From the NCBI GenBank assembly GCA_036939755.1, contig JALLAZ010000531.1, positions 1-16,924 of the forward strand: DNA of 16,924 nucleotides, written 5' to 3'. Under the pieces are notes generated by a model that was given only the letters and a program-made list of their open reading frames with translations, made no database searches and was not told where the DNA came from. The position numbers were made by a program, and so were the translations under genes. The stretch's first letter is position 1. Each line of letters starts with the position of its first letter. Below, one piece after another: positions 10,201-16,924 of this stretch. Origin of the DNA: Stephanodiscus triporus. Lineage: Eukaryota > Bacillariophyta > Thalassiosirophyceae > Thalassiosirales > Thalassiosiraceae.

Positions 10201-13200
10201 TGTTGCTCAAGATTTTATTGATCCACAATTTCGTCATGGCAATGTTGCCCCTGGTTCTCCAAGTGGCTCATCTGCGGTAGTGGAAGCCTCGACTAAAACG
10301 CTCGGGCACGATGAGGTGCGCGGAATGGCGAACGTTTCTGAAGAAAGCGATCCTTCCGAAACCAGTAAGACAGCCTCAGCGAATGAAAGAAGCTCAAAAA
10401 TAAGGAAGGCGAGATGTAACGTTCCACGAAATAGAAAGAATGGAGGAAAAAAAGGCAACTCTTCAGCATTGGCATCTGCTTTGATTGAATATGACGAGAG
10501 TCAAAAGATCAACAATTGTGATGCCACAAAAGAGAGTGGTTCTCTGAATGACAATGATAGCGAGGGGATTGTCCCCTCTTCCTCTTTCAATGAAGTCCGC
10601 CGTAATTTCGAGACTTCATGCCTGGAGCAAGCCCCTGAAGCAGGGACTAGCAAAAGTAACGAGGAAGTTATATCCAAAATCGCCGAAGCCAATACTGCAG
10701 TATCAAAGACAAGCTCAGCAGATATCAGCCATGAAAATACATCAGAGGTCTATGCTAATATTCCTAGTTTGGATTACCTTAACGAAATTGAAGATGTCGT
10801 TCAAGTTACAGATACAGATGGCTTCGAGAAATCGACTCTGGACGAAGCCAAGGAACGGTCTCCAACTGGATATGATGGACGGCTGCAAGATAATAAGACT
10901 TCGGTCAAGTTGTTCTCTGAAGCCGAGCCTGATCCCATTCAATACAGTCAGGGCTATCCTGTGATTGGTGAAGACTCAAGGCCATTTAGCACCGCCTCTG
11001 GGAAATCCAACTTGGATGAAAGCATGTTCAATGAGTCAATGTTCATGCCTAACTTGTCCATTGATATCGCAAATTCTCCGGAGTCGAAATATGTGTCCAT
11101 GGCCGTGGATCCGATGCCGGCTATGTCGGAGGATGAAAGTGAAGGGAACCACGACGACGAGGACGATGAAGCATTCTTCCCCAATCCGGATCATTCAACT
11201 AAAATGAAAGAAATTTCAGGAGCGAACAAACCGAGGGCTGAAAACGAGCGCAAATATCACGACAGTCTTGAACATCCGCTGCGTGGAAGTTATTCATTGA
11301 TTGGTACATCACATGTTGCCCCTGGAAAGGAGTTGGCGCCAGAGACAAAACCAGTCGCTCCACACCATTCGATGCCGTCGCCTTTACGTGCAAAAACACC
11401 AAGGTCTGTACGATCACTCACACGCAAGACTGTCGCCGCTGATCAATGCGTGTCTGATCCGACTTCGTCAGGTTTGTCAGGGACTGTTAATGATGGCAAT
11501 GTCCAAGCGATTTCAAAGCCCTCATCCTCTACGGAGATGAATCAACATCACAAGGTATCGATTGCTACCATGAAGACATGTGGTCAACTCCCATCATCCA
11601 CGCAACGATCCAACCGCAAAAAAACTCCTCAATGGAGTCCACCATCAGTAATGAAACCGGCAAGAAAGAGGTCCAAAACTGTAGCCCCAGTTACAAGTGC
11701 GCCAGCGGAAGAAGGCGGGGAGAATAGAACCCCAGACAACCAGCTGAGCGAGGTCGCCCCTGCGCCCTTCGAAGCTGAGAAACCTTCGATTAGAGAAAGC
11801 AGAGGAAAATCAAGTAACTTTAAAGTCAAGACAACGGGGAAAGAAAACAACAAAGATGAACTCATTGCGAAGAGGAAACAAACAGCTGAGATGAAACAAA
11901 CAATCGATAGTGCATCATCTAGATCAATGAAACAGTCCTTGGTCTCGATAACGAGAGACCGACGGCAAAGTGAAACTAATATACAAGCGCCGAGCCTAGG
12001 GGTGAATTCGAAAAAGGTAGTGGATATGGCCCGGCTCGAACGTCTGGCACGGCCAAAAACACGTCAATCAATGATCCCTCTGGTTGATCCTGGCCACGGT
12101 AATAATGCCAAGACAAAGGAGACACGGGCAGTGGGGCCGCCGTCGTTCCTTTCTAGGCCTGTCGCTTCAAGTTATGTGGTCAAATCAACGGCAGAATTGG
12201 AAAAAGAGGAGATGGAACGGATCAAACCTTTCAAGGCTCAGAGAATCCTCGGTAGCTCTGCGGAGGTTAAGTCGAGGTTTAACAGAGCAACTCTGCGAAT
12301 TCATGCTCCTACACAGGCCGCCGTGCAGTGGTCATCAGGCCAATCCAAATCAAAACTCAAGCCACCTGCTAGTGTAAGACCTCCGTCCTCTATATCAAGA
12401 GAGACTGGTTTGTACAAGCCGACGGCTAAGCGTGAACGTGTGAGCACTTTTGGCGAAAGCATCCAGCACTATTTAAATCACGGCCTCCGAGGCAGTTCTC
12501 CTACTTCGAAGAAAGCATTGGCTTTGACCCCCAAACCTCCAACTTTTCTCCTCCGTCGCCAGACTTTATCACACGCTGCCAAGGCCAAATCGTCTGAGGA
12601 AATTGAACTCGAAGAGTGCAAAAAGCAATTCCGAGCAAGGGCTATTGGCTCTACATGCCATAGTCCAGCACTGAAAATGACAACCCCGCAGTGGGAACGG
12701 CCACGAATGCTGACGACTCCTTCCCCTTTTCGGCTCCATACCGACTTGCGTGCCGCGTGTATCAGACCTCCTCAACCAAGTACGGATGATCTTGAGCTGT
12801 CGAAAAAATTCAAGGCACTTCCATTGCCCAATTCCTCCACTCGTTTTTTCAAAGCTGATATTGGTACTGTTCAGAAACATATTGAAGTGGCTAGACAAAG
12901 GAGCCTAAGACTCAACGCTGGAGAAGGCGATGGAATGTTTAAGGCGAAGCCTGTCCCGAAGACAACTTACATAGTTGCGGCAATAAAAAAGACGACTCCT
13001 GTCTTAACCCAACCCAACCCACCAAGGCTGTCACTAACCGGTCGAGCGGAGGCAAGGAAGTTGTTTGATCAACATCAACACAAGATGAGAAATTCCGATA
13101 ATGCAATGAAAAAAATGAAGGAACGGCAACAGAAAGACATGGAGGACGAAGAAATCCGAAGACAGAGGAGAATCTACGCTGATGATGGTGGATTTTGTTT

Positions 13201-13234
13201 CAAGGCAACGCCGATTAGCATTGAATACATTTAG
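7274..13234 (+). CDS. large TPX2-like spindle/microtubule-associated protein
   Basis: This is one uninterrupted ORF of 1986 codons. The C-terminal half is basic and carries six F[KR]A motifs: residues about 1653 (KPFKAQ), 1786 (KKQFRARA), 1846 (KKFKALPLP), 1859, 1889 (FKAKPVPK) and 1976 (CFKATPI). The last 70 residues look like a TPX2 C-terminal domain: LTGRAEARKLFDQ, then a Lys/Glu helix with RQQKDMEDEEIRRQRR, then FKATP. TPX2-family proteins bind microtubules, promote spindle nucleation and are controlled by importins; an NLS-like cluster (PARKRSKT) is present. KEN motifs at 290-292 and 1523-1525 could serve APC/C-driven degradation, as in animal TPX2. The N-terminal half is acidic and low in complexity (Asp runs near 20-32 and in many later places) with a poly-Pro stretch near 399-416. 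I did not recognise an Aurora-binding segment. Typical TPX2 is about 750 residues, so this is very long. ATG 7274 is the first in frame after a stop near 7170. The 3' end may be incomplete (see 13260-13355). Confidence 0.8.
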   Translation: MEYSSTKKARLPGISFDFGSDDDDDDDDVDDGMTPRAAAAIAAIDEGPTTAVVSPTTRRLHETANAMVDSTEETAAERAEDVVASVVGGVIRAFKSSSSPWRRERKVEGGAEVGGGSGGADDDVDSDDDEDEEDGGSESAGGGEQTAILDAAAAYMERMESLYVVDVVDGDDYDDIIQHGAMAMEAEGVEAGAPDAAAEDRAGDREADGDEGLVADDDDDGSVISDAGRRSASTHEFHNFSTLHDSNDDNKFDGSCRNEIKSSSIASNESSGGGGSGHHRLDHRREITGKENVVNYVQDDAADDDIDNCPASVSSPDLTTCNAMMDDSISFYVGIDDGFRASSSIHESDISETASETCHDDDDIDDDDTTFDDETIGGDEFMAEMNDGRDDGEYESLVVPPPPPPPPPCFPPPPPPKAILCAEDYAERSAPAVVAPASRNDVDLKDEGSMQTSSSLHGTRDVALIMTPTRSLAKANPRQSPRYTGDSLRHDYVPTTLKRMLHRQESELMRFMSSVDALSSTPERIANRLLEEDDDDDDVDLLVEVDDGGGGICRGTLFSAVKRRLIPDGDTSTSMTSAKSRCRMENSSSLEGGGRSSSETQKKSADSVPGNAESSTSAEFMLASLPLSLLQTRPVMTSEDWPHHSKGVQVNDSMPLSPYKEVPPPQKEYHCRSALVRSDTSSSGDFVLYEPDAGAAKKAVGDDVSDMLCRQTTVVEYREESASSLAALVAQQRGDNDFAADSEKRHAVMDKESLRALAATDDDVDDDDDGVPNYMKQLFLDAESLLQTALASSPHELTMDERGRGNISDDDDDGNLVFDDDIIARRSGMLATAEASHMLTVTEGNDVERVERKVRLAAAETSNQDGQDFFASQGDEKGCIFAERVEKQKFAVEEANTIQSELDNIERDGALLERNLAVVGPLAETERVEKEYNCGENSLLNDTFDTAFCSLGAIERAVDDYSDTKERMGYENAFSTVAQDFIDPQFRHGNVAPGSPSGSSAVVEASTKTLGHDEVRGMANVSEESDPSETSKTASANERSSKIRKARCNVPRNRKNGGKKGNSSALASALIEYDESQKINNCDATKESGSLNDNDSEGIVPSSSFNEVRRNFETSCLEQAPEAGTSKSNEEVISKIAEANTAVSKTSSADISHENTSEVYANIPSLDYLNEIEDVVQVTDTDGFEKSTLDEAKERSPTGYDGRLQDNKTSVKLFSEAEPDPIQYSQGYPVIGEDSRPFSTASGKSNLDESMFNESMFMPNLSIDIANSPESKYVSMAVDPMPAMSEDESEGNHDDEDDEAFFPNPDHSTKMKEISGANKPRAENERKYHDSLEHPLRGSYSLIGTSHVAPGKELAPETKPVAPHHSMPSPLRAKTPRSVRSLTRKTVAADQCVSDPTSSGLSGTVNDGNVQAISKPSSSTEMNQHHKVSIATMKTCGQLPSSTQRSNRKKTPQWSPPSVMKPARKRSKTVAPVTSAPAEEGGENRTPDNQLSEVAPAPFEAEKPSIRESRGKSSNFKVKTTGKENNKDELIAKRKQTAEMKQTIDSASSRSMKQSLVSITRDRRQSETNIQAPSLGVNSKKVVDMARLERLARPKTRQSMIPLVDPGHGNNAKTKETRAVGPPSFLSRPVASSYVVKSTAELEKEEMERIKPFKAQRILGSSAEVKSRFNRATLRIHAPTQAAVQWSSGQSKSKLKPPASVRPPSSISRETGLYKPTAKRERVSTFGESIQHYLNHGLRGSSPTSKKALALTPKPPTFLLRRQTLSHAAKAKSSEEIELEECKKQFRARAIGSTCHSPALKMTTPQWERPRMLTTPSPFRLHTDLRAACIRPPQPSTDDLELSKKFKALPLPNSSTRFFKADIGTVQKHIEVARQRSLRLNAGEGDGMFKAKPVPKTTYIVAAIKKTTPVLTQPNPPRLSLTGRAEARKLFDQHQHKMRNSDNAMKKMKERQQKDMEDEEIRRQRRIYADDGGFCFKATPISIEYI
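8470..8522 (+). other. proline-rich tract within the TPX2-like protein
   Basis: CCT/CCC/CCG codons give two runs of six to ten prolines separated by Cys-Phe, at residues about 399-416. Such tracts resemble the profilin- or SH3-binding stretches of actin regulators. No formin FH2 domain or other actin module follows, so the tract only marks a possible protein-binding site in a disordered region. Confidence 0.75.
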
Positions 13235-13428
13235 GTCACGAAGCAAGTTATTATTCTGACGCATGAGAGTGGATCTTGTGCGTTGTGCGCGTGAACAGTT
13301 GCTCGTCGAAGAGCAGCGAAAAGCCCGCAATACTCAATTAGTCCAAGAAAGATAATTAGTTATTACTAAGAAGAAAACTTTCAACAGTAAACAAGAGTTA
13401 GCATTTTGTTACACTATTGGGTGCCCAG
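13235..13428. other. convergent intergenic region
   Basis: About 190 bp separate the stop of the plus-strand TPX2-like gene from the stop of the minus-strand RING gene. Both 3' UTRs and transcription ends should lie here and could overlap. Positions 13260-13355 also hold an open reading segment that resembles a coiled-coil tail for the upstream gene. I saw no clear polyadenylation signal. Confidence 0.6.
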
Positions 13429-15036
13429 TTAAAAGAGCAGCAGACACAAAATAACAAAGCACGCGAGCACCAGTAACTGCGTGATGAATCGTAGAGAGAG
13501 TGAGTAACATGGAACACGTAACGGGTGAGACGAGATTGAAGGGAAAATAACCACAACAAATAGCGGAATGGATTTTGAGATTTGAGATAAAACGAACCGT
13601 ACCACTTTTCTTCGTTGGTGAAAATATTCCATGCCTCGCACCACACTTACCAATCTCGACAAGAATTCTCTCGCCATCGTCAGCGACGACTCCTCTTCCT
13701 CGCCCATCATGATCGCGGGGCTGTCATTGCTGTGAGGGTCGTATTCCTCTCCCAACGACGCCATCGCCACGTCCGCCACACCCCTCCACCCTCCTGATCT
13801 CCCGTCCGGTCGATGCAATGTCGGCATCCGAGGCCGGGGCGGCCCTTCCCCTCCCATTGACGCGCCGCCGCCGCCGCGACCACCCGTCGTCGTCGAGGCG
13901 GCGTAATCGATCGCGTCGACGATCATCATCAACGCCGACGTCAGCCTCCCGCCGTAGTGCCGACGTTGTCGAGTCCGACGACGATCGCGTTCGTCGTCGG
14001 GCTCTGTCGCCGTCGCAAACGGCGCGTCGTACCGAATACGATGGTGATGAGGACGACGCGGCCGCAGCCCCAATCGGAAGGGGGATGACGACGAGAACGA
14101 GGAGTCGAGTTCCGGGGGGCGCGGGGGGGACGACGCGGACGCGCGCGCTGTCGTCGAGGCGCCCTGGACGGGGCTAGGACGAAGGGGGGAGCCAGGCCAA
14201 CGCCTTCCCCCGCGGCCAGTTGTCGTAGAAGTTGTCGGGGGCCAGTTGTTGGCGTCGCGGCCTGTGTTGCGGTGGATTGGCGTGTCGTGGACGCCGCCGT
14301 CGTCGTCGGCCTCGGCCTCGTCGTCTGCGTTCGCGGGGCCAGGGCGACGTCTCCGCTCCAACGACGACGGCGAGCGCGCCGGCGGAGGAGGAGGGGGTGA
14401 CGCTTCGCGACCTCGTCGGTCCCACTGGCGTCGTCGCCCCGGCGTCGTCGCCGGATTGTCACGACGGCGATCATCGTCGTCGTCGTCGTAGTAGTCGCCA
14501 CCAAGCCACCGTCGCCGCCGCCCCGAATCGTCGTCATCATCAGGACGATCCAGTCGTCCATCCAGAGACCCCCCCGACGACCTCTCCGCCATCCCCTCCT
14601 CCCCACTCCGCGAGGGAGGTGAACTCGTGCGCCCGACGAGGTGTACGTATATCGGCACCACGGAGTCGACTGTGCACTCGGCCTTGCAGACGGGGCAGCA
14701 CCGCCGTGTCCCTCGTCGGGCCGACGAGGACGAATGGGAAGACGAATACGACGGAGGGTTGGGGAGGAGAAGGGATCTCGCCACTCGCCGTCCCCCTCCT
14801 CCGTCACTGAAGACACTGGGGTAATCGTAGTTTTCATCGCCGCCGAATGCCGCGCGGAACTCCGCATCAGCGATCCCCGGCTCCAGCCAAGTGTAGAGGC
14901 ACGACCAGCAGTAGAGGTGACCGCACCGCGTGACAACGGGCTCGTCGGATACGATATCGAGACAGATGGAGCAGAGGAACCTCCTGTCGCCGGGGTCCTC
15001 CTGGTCTTCGTCGTCGTCGTCGTCATCGTCGTTCAT
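13429..15036 (-). CDS. membrane-anchored RING E3 ubiquitin ligase (RNF5/RNF185/RMA-like), 2 exons
   Basis: Proposed exons are 15036-13651 and 13476-13429, joined in phase 0 across a 174-nt intron with donor GTAAGT and acceptor CACGCAG; the product is 477 residues. An acidic start ([14 protein letters not shown]) leads into a C3HC4 RING: C22, C25, C38, H40, C43, C46, then C114 and C117 ([24 protein letters not shown]), followed by VVPIYV. These match the RNF5/RNF185/RMA group, whose members sit in the ER membrane and ubiquitinate misfolded or regulated membrane proteins. Splicing gives an end of EFLSRL followed by [15 protein letters not shown], one hydrophobic tail helix that closely parallels the end of RNF185. 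Without splicing, translation would run through the intron to the same stop by chance. Unusual points are the roughly 50-residue insertion between C46 and C114 and a long Arg/Asp/Ser/Pro-rich middle (about 140-450) that is probably disordered. Confidence 0.92.
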   Translation of the reverse strand: MNDDDDDDDEDQEDPGDRRFLCSICLDIVSDEPVVTRCGHLYCWSCLYTWLEPGIADAEFRAAFGGDENYDYPSVFSDGGGGRRVARSLLLPNPPSYSSSHSSSSARRGTRRCCPVCKAECTVDSVVPIYVHLVGRTSSPPSRSGEEGMAERSSGGSLDGRLDRPDDDDDSGRRRRWLGGDYYDDDDDDRRRDNPATTPGRRRQWDRRGREASPPPPPPARSPSSLERRRRPGPANADDEAEADDDGGVHDTPIHRNTGRDANNWPPTTSTTTGRGGRRWPGSPLRPSPVQGASTTARASASSPPRPPELDSSFSSSSPFRLGLRPRRPHHHRIRYDAPFATATEPDDERDRRRTRQRRHYGGRLTSALMMIVDAIDYAASTTTGGRGGGGASMGGEGPPRPRMPTLHRPDGRSGGWRGVADVAMASLGEEYDPHSNDSPAIMMGEEEESSLTMAREFLSRLVSVVRGMEYFHQRRKVVRFVLSQISKSIPLFVVVIFPSISSHPLRVPCYSLSLRFITQLLVLACFVILCLLLF

Positions 15037-15274
15037 CCCGGTCCTGGCATTTATGGGGTGAGAAGGGGGGGGGATAGGAGAGCAGCGGAAATAGAATTAA
15101 AAACTAAATTAGACTGTGCTCTATTCTCCTTGCTTGCTAAATGAAAATTAAGTAGCATTATTTGTAACATCTGTACGGAGTATTATGTTCTACCTAGTTG
15201 AGGGCCCTCTTACCAATGTAAAACAAAGAATCTAGCCGATATCATCTAATCTTAATATTTTCTTTATCTAATAA
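15037..15274. other. AT-rich spacer between RING gene and transposase
   Basis: The first 50 bases form the probable 5' UTR side of the RING gene and include a run of nine G. From about 15090 to 15290 the sequence turns strongly AT-rich, in contrast to the GC-rich RING gene. One boundary of the transposable element should fall here. I could not find a convincing terminal inverted repeat or 3-bp target duplication. Confidence 0.5.
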
Positions 15275-16220
15275 TTAATATTCTACCTGAAACAAAGGGT
15301 TGGCCGCAAAAGAAAGCTGGGTGAGGACGACAATGGCACCAAAAACTGTCTGGTGCTCCAACAAGTTGTGACGGTATGGGGTCGATAAAATTGCCCAATT
15401 TTTGAACCGCTCGTTCACCGTCTCCTGCCGGCTCCGAACCCGTTGCTGAATTTCTGCAGTGTTCGGGTCTGCCCACAGAACCCCCGGACATTTGACGTGG
15501 GTTGGGGCGGAGCCTTGATAGCCCCTATCCGTCTCGCACCGCTCTCCCGGCTCCAACATCATCTGGAGACTGTCCCGAAAAATTGAGAGGTCGTTCCACT
15601 TCCCTGGGGCATAAGGCCCACTCCACCAGCAAATGTCTCCCGTCAAGATGCAAAGACCCACCTCATACCTCAACCCACTCTTTTTAAATTTGTAGCTCCA
15701 AAAAGGTTTGGAATAACCCATTGCAATCCGGAAGTCGGTACCGTCGACCGACAACAAGCAGTCGTTTCCAACGTCTCCCACCTTCCTGTTATCAAATTGA
15801 ATCTGGAAGACTCGAAGACAATGTCAGTTTTAATGAAAGGTCAGAGAGTCTAAAGCAACAATCAAACAAATACTCACCACTGTTTTGTTCAACTCAAAGA
15901 GTGACCGGATGAATGGCCACACATACTTGCTTATCGTCTTGGGGTCACTCCCCCCCAGAAAAACGTGAGAGAGTGGTATCATTTGTGGGATATGTCCACA
16001 TAAATGCAAGTGCCCACAAAAAATGGATGAACTTGGGATTGGGGGGGAGAACACTGTGGTCCTCCATCATACTCCAGGCCGTGACCGCGACCTGCGCCGA
16101 CACGCCAAAAAATGCTCGAAAGCGCAGGTCTTCGGGTGAGCCTGAGAGCAGCTCCCCAAGCTGTCGGCTTGCCCGACCCATCACCTTCTGCCCGTTCACG
16201 TAGGCTTCTTGAATGGTCAC
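15275..16220 (-). CDS. PIF/Harbinger-type DDE transposase, frameshifted
   Basis: Two exons are clear: 16220-15878 and 15802-15275, joined in phase 0 over a 75-nt intron (donor GTGAGT, acceptor TTCCAG). The second exon holds the DDE_Tnp_4 nuclease fold: GNDCLLSVDGTDF (first Asp at 15745-15743), KFKKSGLRYEVG, GPYAPGKWNDLSIFRDSL, CETDRGYQG (second Asp at 15529-15527) and RQETVNERFKNW (Glu at 15424 or 15412). The first exon gives the helical region before it (FRAFFGVSAQV, HFLWALAFMWTY, DPKTISKYVWPFI). These enzymes cut and rejoin the element's ends in the nucleus, usually with a Myb-like partner protein; none is seen here. The first exon is broken: a run of seven G (15956-15950) puts the next block one base out of frame and gives a stop at once, whereas six G would join SGG to SDPK. 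The catalytic residues and splice sites are intact, so the break is recent, a sequencing error, or a frameshift used in translation. The upstream exon structure is uncertain. Confidence 0.88.
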
Positions 16221-16290
16221 CTGTTTTGGTTGCAGAAAAAATACGACGTAAAAAAGAACTGTGAGAGAAGATAGACGACAAGAGCGACAC

Positions 16291-16578
16291 CTCCATGCCC
16301 CCCCCCCGCTGCCCCGTCCGTCCGCCTCTCACGAGCGGCAGGACGACGTCCCGGACGTACGACGGACGCGCGAGGCCAAGGCACACCGTGCAGCTCCCTC
16401 CCCCGTCGTTGTCGATGTCGATGTCGATGTCGTCGTCGTCATGGTCTTCGTCGTCTTTGTCGTCGATGTCATCATCTTCATCCTCGTCGACGACGAGGAG
16501 CAACGCGCACGATCGACAGATGCCGCATTTGTCGACGAGGAATCGCACAACAGACGACCTGGTCACGTGGGGGGCCAT
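16291..16578 (-). CDS. possible 5' exon with Cys-rich motif
   Basis: In this frame an ATG at 16578 opens 96 codons to a candidate donor (GAG before GTGTCG at 16290). A 70-nt intron would then join in phase 0 to the transposase exon at 16220. The segment reads RFLVDKCGICRSC, then an Asp-rich run, then SCTVCLGLARPSYVR. The CGxCxxC and CxxC spacing recalls a CXXC-type zinc finger with an acidic insertion, but the expected C-terminal Cys residues are missing. It could be the transposase N-terminus, a separate gene, or non-coding GC-rich sequence. The donor is weak. A stronger GTAAGT donor at 16757 suggests another exon further upstream. Confidence 0.35.
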
Positions 16579-16924
16579 CCGTCCGCTTCGGAGGGCGGGG
16601 AGGGAGGGAGGGAGAGGGGCGGTGCACGCGTGGCGGTTTGTCGTTGCTGTCACTGTGGCGAGTGCGATCGTAGAGTCCCCCCCCCCCACCTCCTGCCGGG
16701 TCTCCCCACACCCACATCGTCGTCGTCCAACGACCGGCAAGGAACAAAAAAACTTACCATAACAACAGCGGCAGTTGTGGCATCGGCAGCGGCACTGGAT
16801 GCTTGACGAGGATGGGGCGGTGGCAGTGAGGGTGGCCAGAATGGCAGCGGGGGGTGCGTTTCCACGTTCGTTGCAGTTGCACAATGCCGTTTCTCTGTTC
16901 CTCTTGCCTATGTTGCCTAGTGCG
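16579..16924 (-). other. window edge, possible further upstream exon
   Basis: The minus strand has a good splice donor (ATG before GTAAGT) at 16757-16752. This implies an exon between 16758 and the window end. All three frames are open for much of that stretch, so I cannot choose one. The rest of the region is GC-rich with Pro/Arg-biased translations and a long G/C homopolymer near 16680. Nothing else is recognised. Confidence 0.35.

Noticed and set aside
13941..15026. 361-codon minus-strand ORF overlapping the RING gene
   Set aside because: It is an off-frame shadow of the RING exon, with only Arg/Thr/Pro-rich low-complexity sequence and no domain.
15173..15190. TACGGAGTATT as the end of a Stowaway-type MITE
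   Set aside because: The resemblance is to a few bases only. No second inverted end or TA target duplication was found.

Overview
The window is the left end of a eukaryotic chromosome. It opens with nine perfect CCCTAA telomere units at 1-54. Four protein-coding loci follow, several with short GT-AG introns (about 70-190 bp), and there is no operon-like packing. The telomere type, the short introns, the large proteins full of Asp, Gly and Ser tracts and the form of the PIF/Harbinger transposase together suggest a stramenopile alga, most likely a diatom. That placement is an inference from style and family resemblance, not from a marker gene.

Layout: 1-54 is telomere. 55-547 is a short AT-rich subtelomeric spacer with a degenerate, inverted 16-bp repeat. 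548-6625 (minus) is an eight-exon gene for a clustered mitochondria protein (CLU/CLUH family). I rebuilt its exons by joining conserved blocks across consensus splice sites; the result keeps one reading frame to a Lys-rich tail and gives about 1772 residues. 6626-7273 is a divergent intergenic region holding the start sides of two genes. 7274-13234 (plus) is a single 1986-codon ORF: an acidic, disordered N-terminal half and a basic C-terminal half ending in a TPX2-type microtubule-binding region. 13235-13428 is a convergent spacer. 13429-15036 (minus) is a two-exon, membrane-anchored RING E3 ligase of the RNF5/RNF185/RMA type. 15037-15274 is an AT-rich spacer. 15275-16220, and probably up to the window edge (minus), is a PIF/Harbinger transposase with one frameshift in a homopolymer, preceded by an uncertain 5' exon with a Cys-rich motif.

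The genes do not form an obvious pathway. CLU acts on mRNAs for mitochondrial proteins, the TPX2-like protein should act on the spindle, the RING protein in membrane (probably ER) protein quality control, and the transposase is a mobile element. The points most worth checking are the rebuilt CLU gene only about 0.5 kb from the telomere, the very long TPX2-like protein with an internal duplicated motif and a possible unannotated 3' coding extension, the RING domain split by an insertion, and the single-base break in the transposase.
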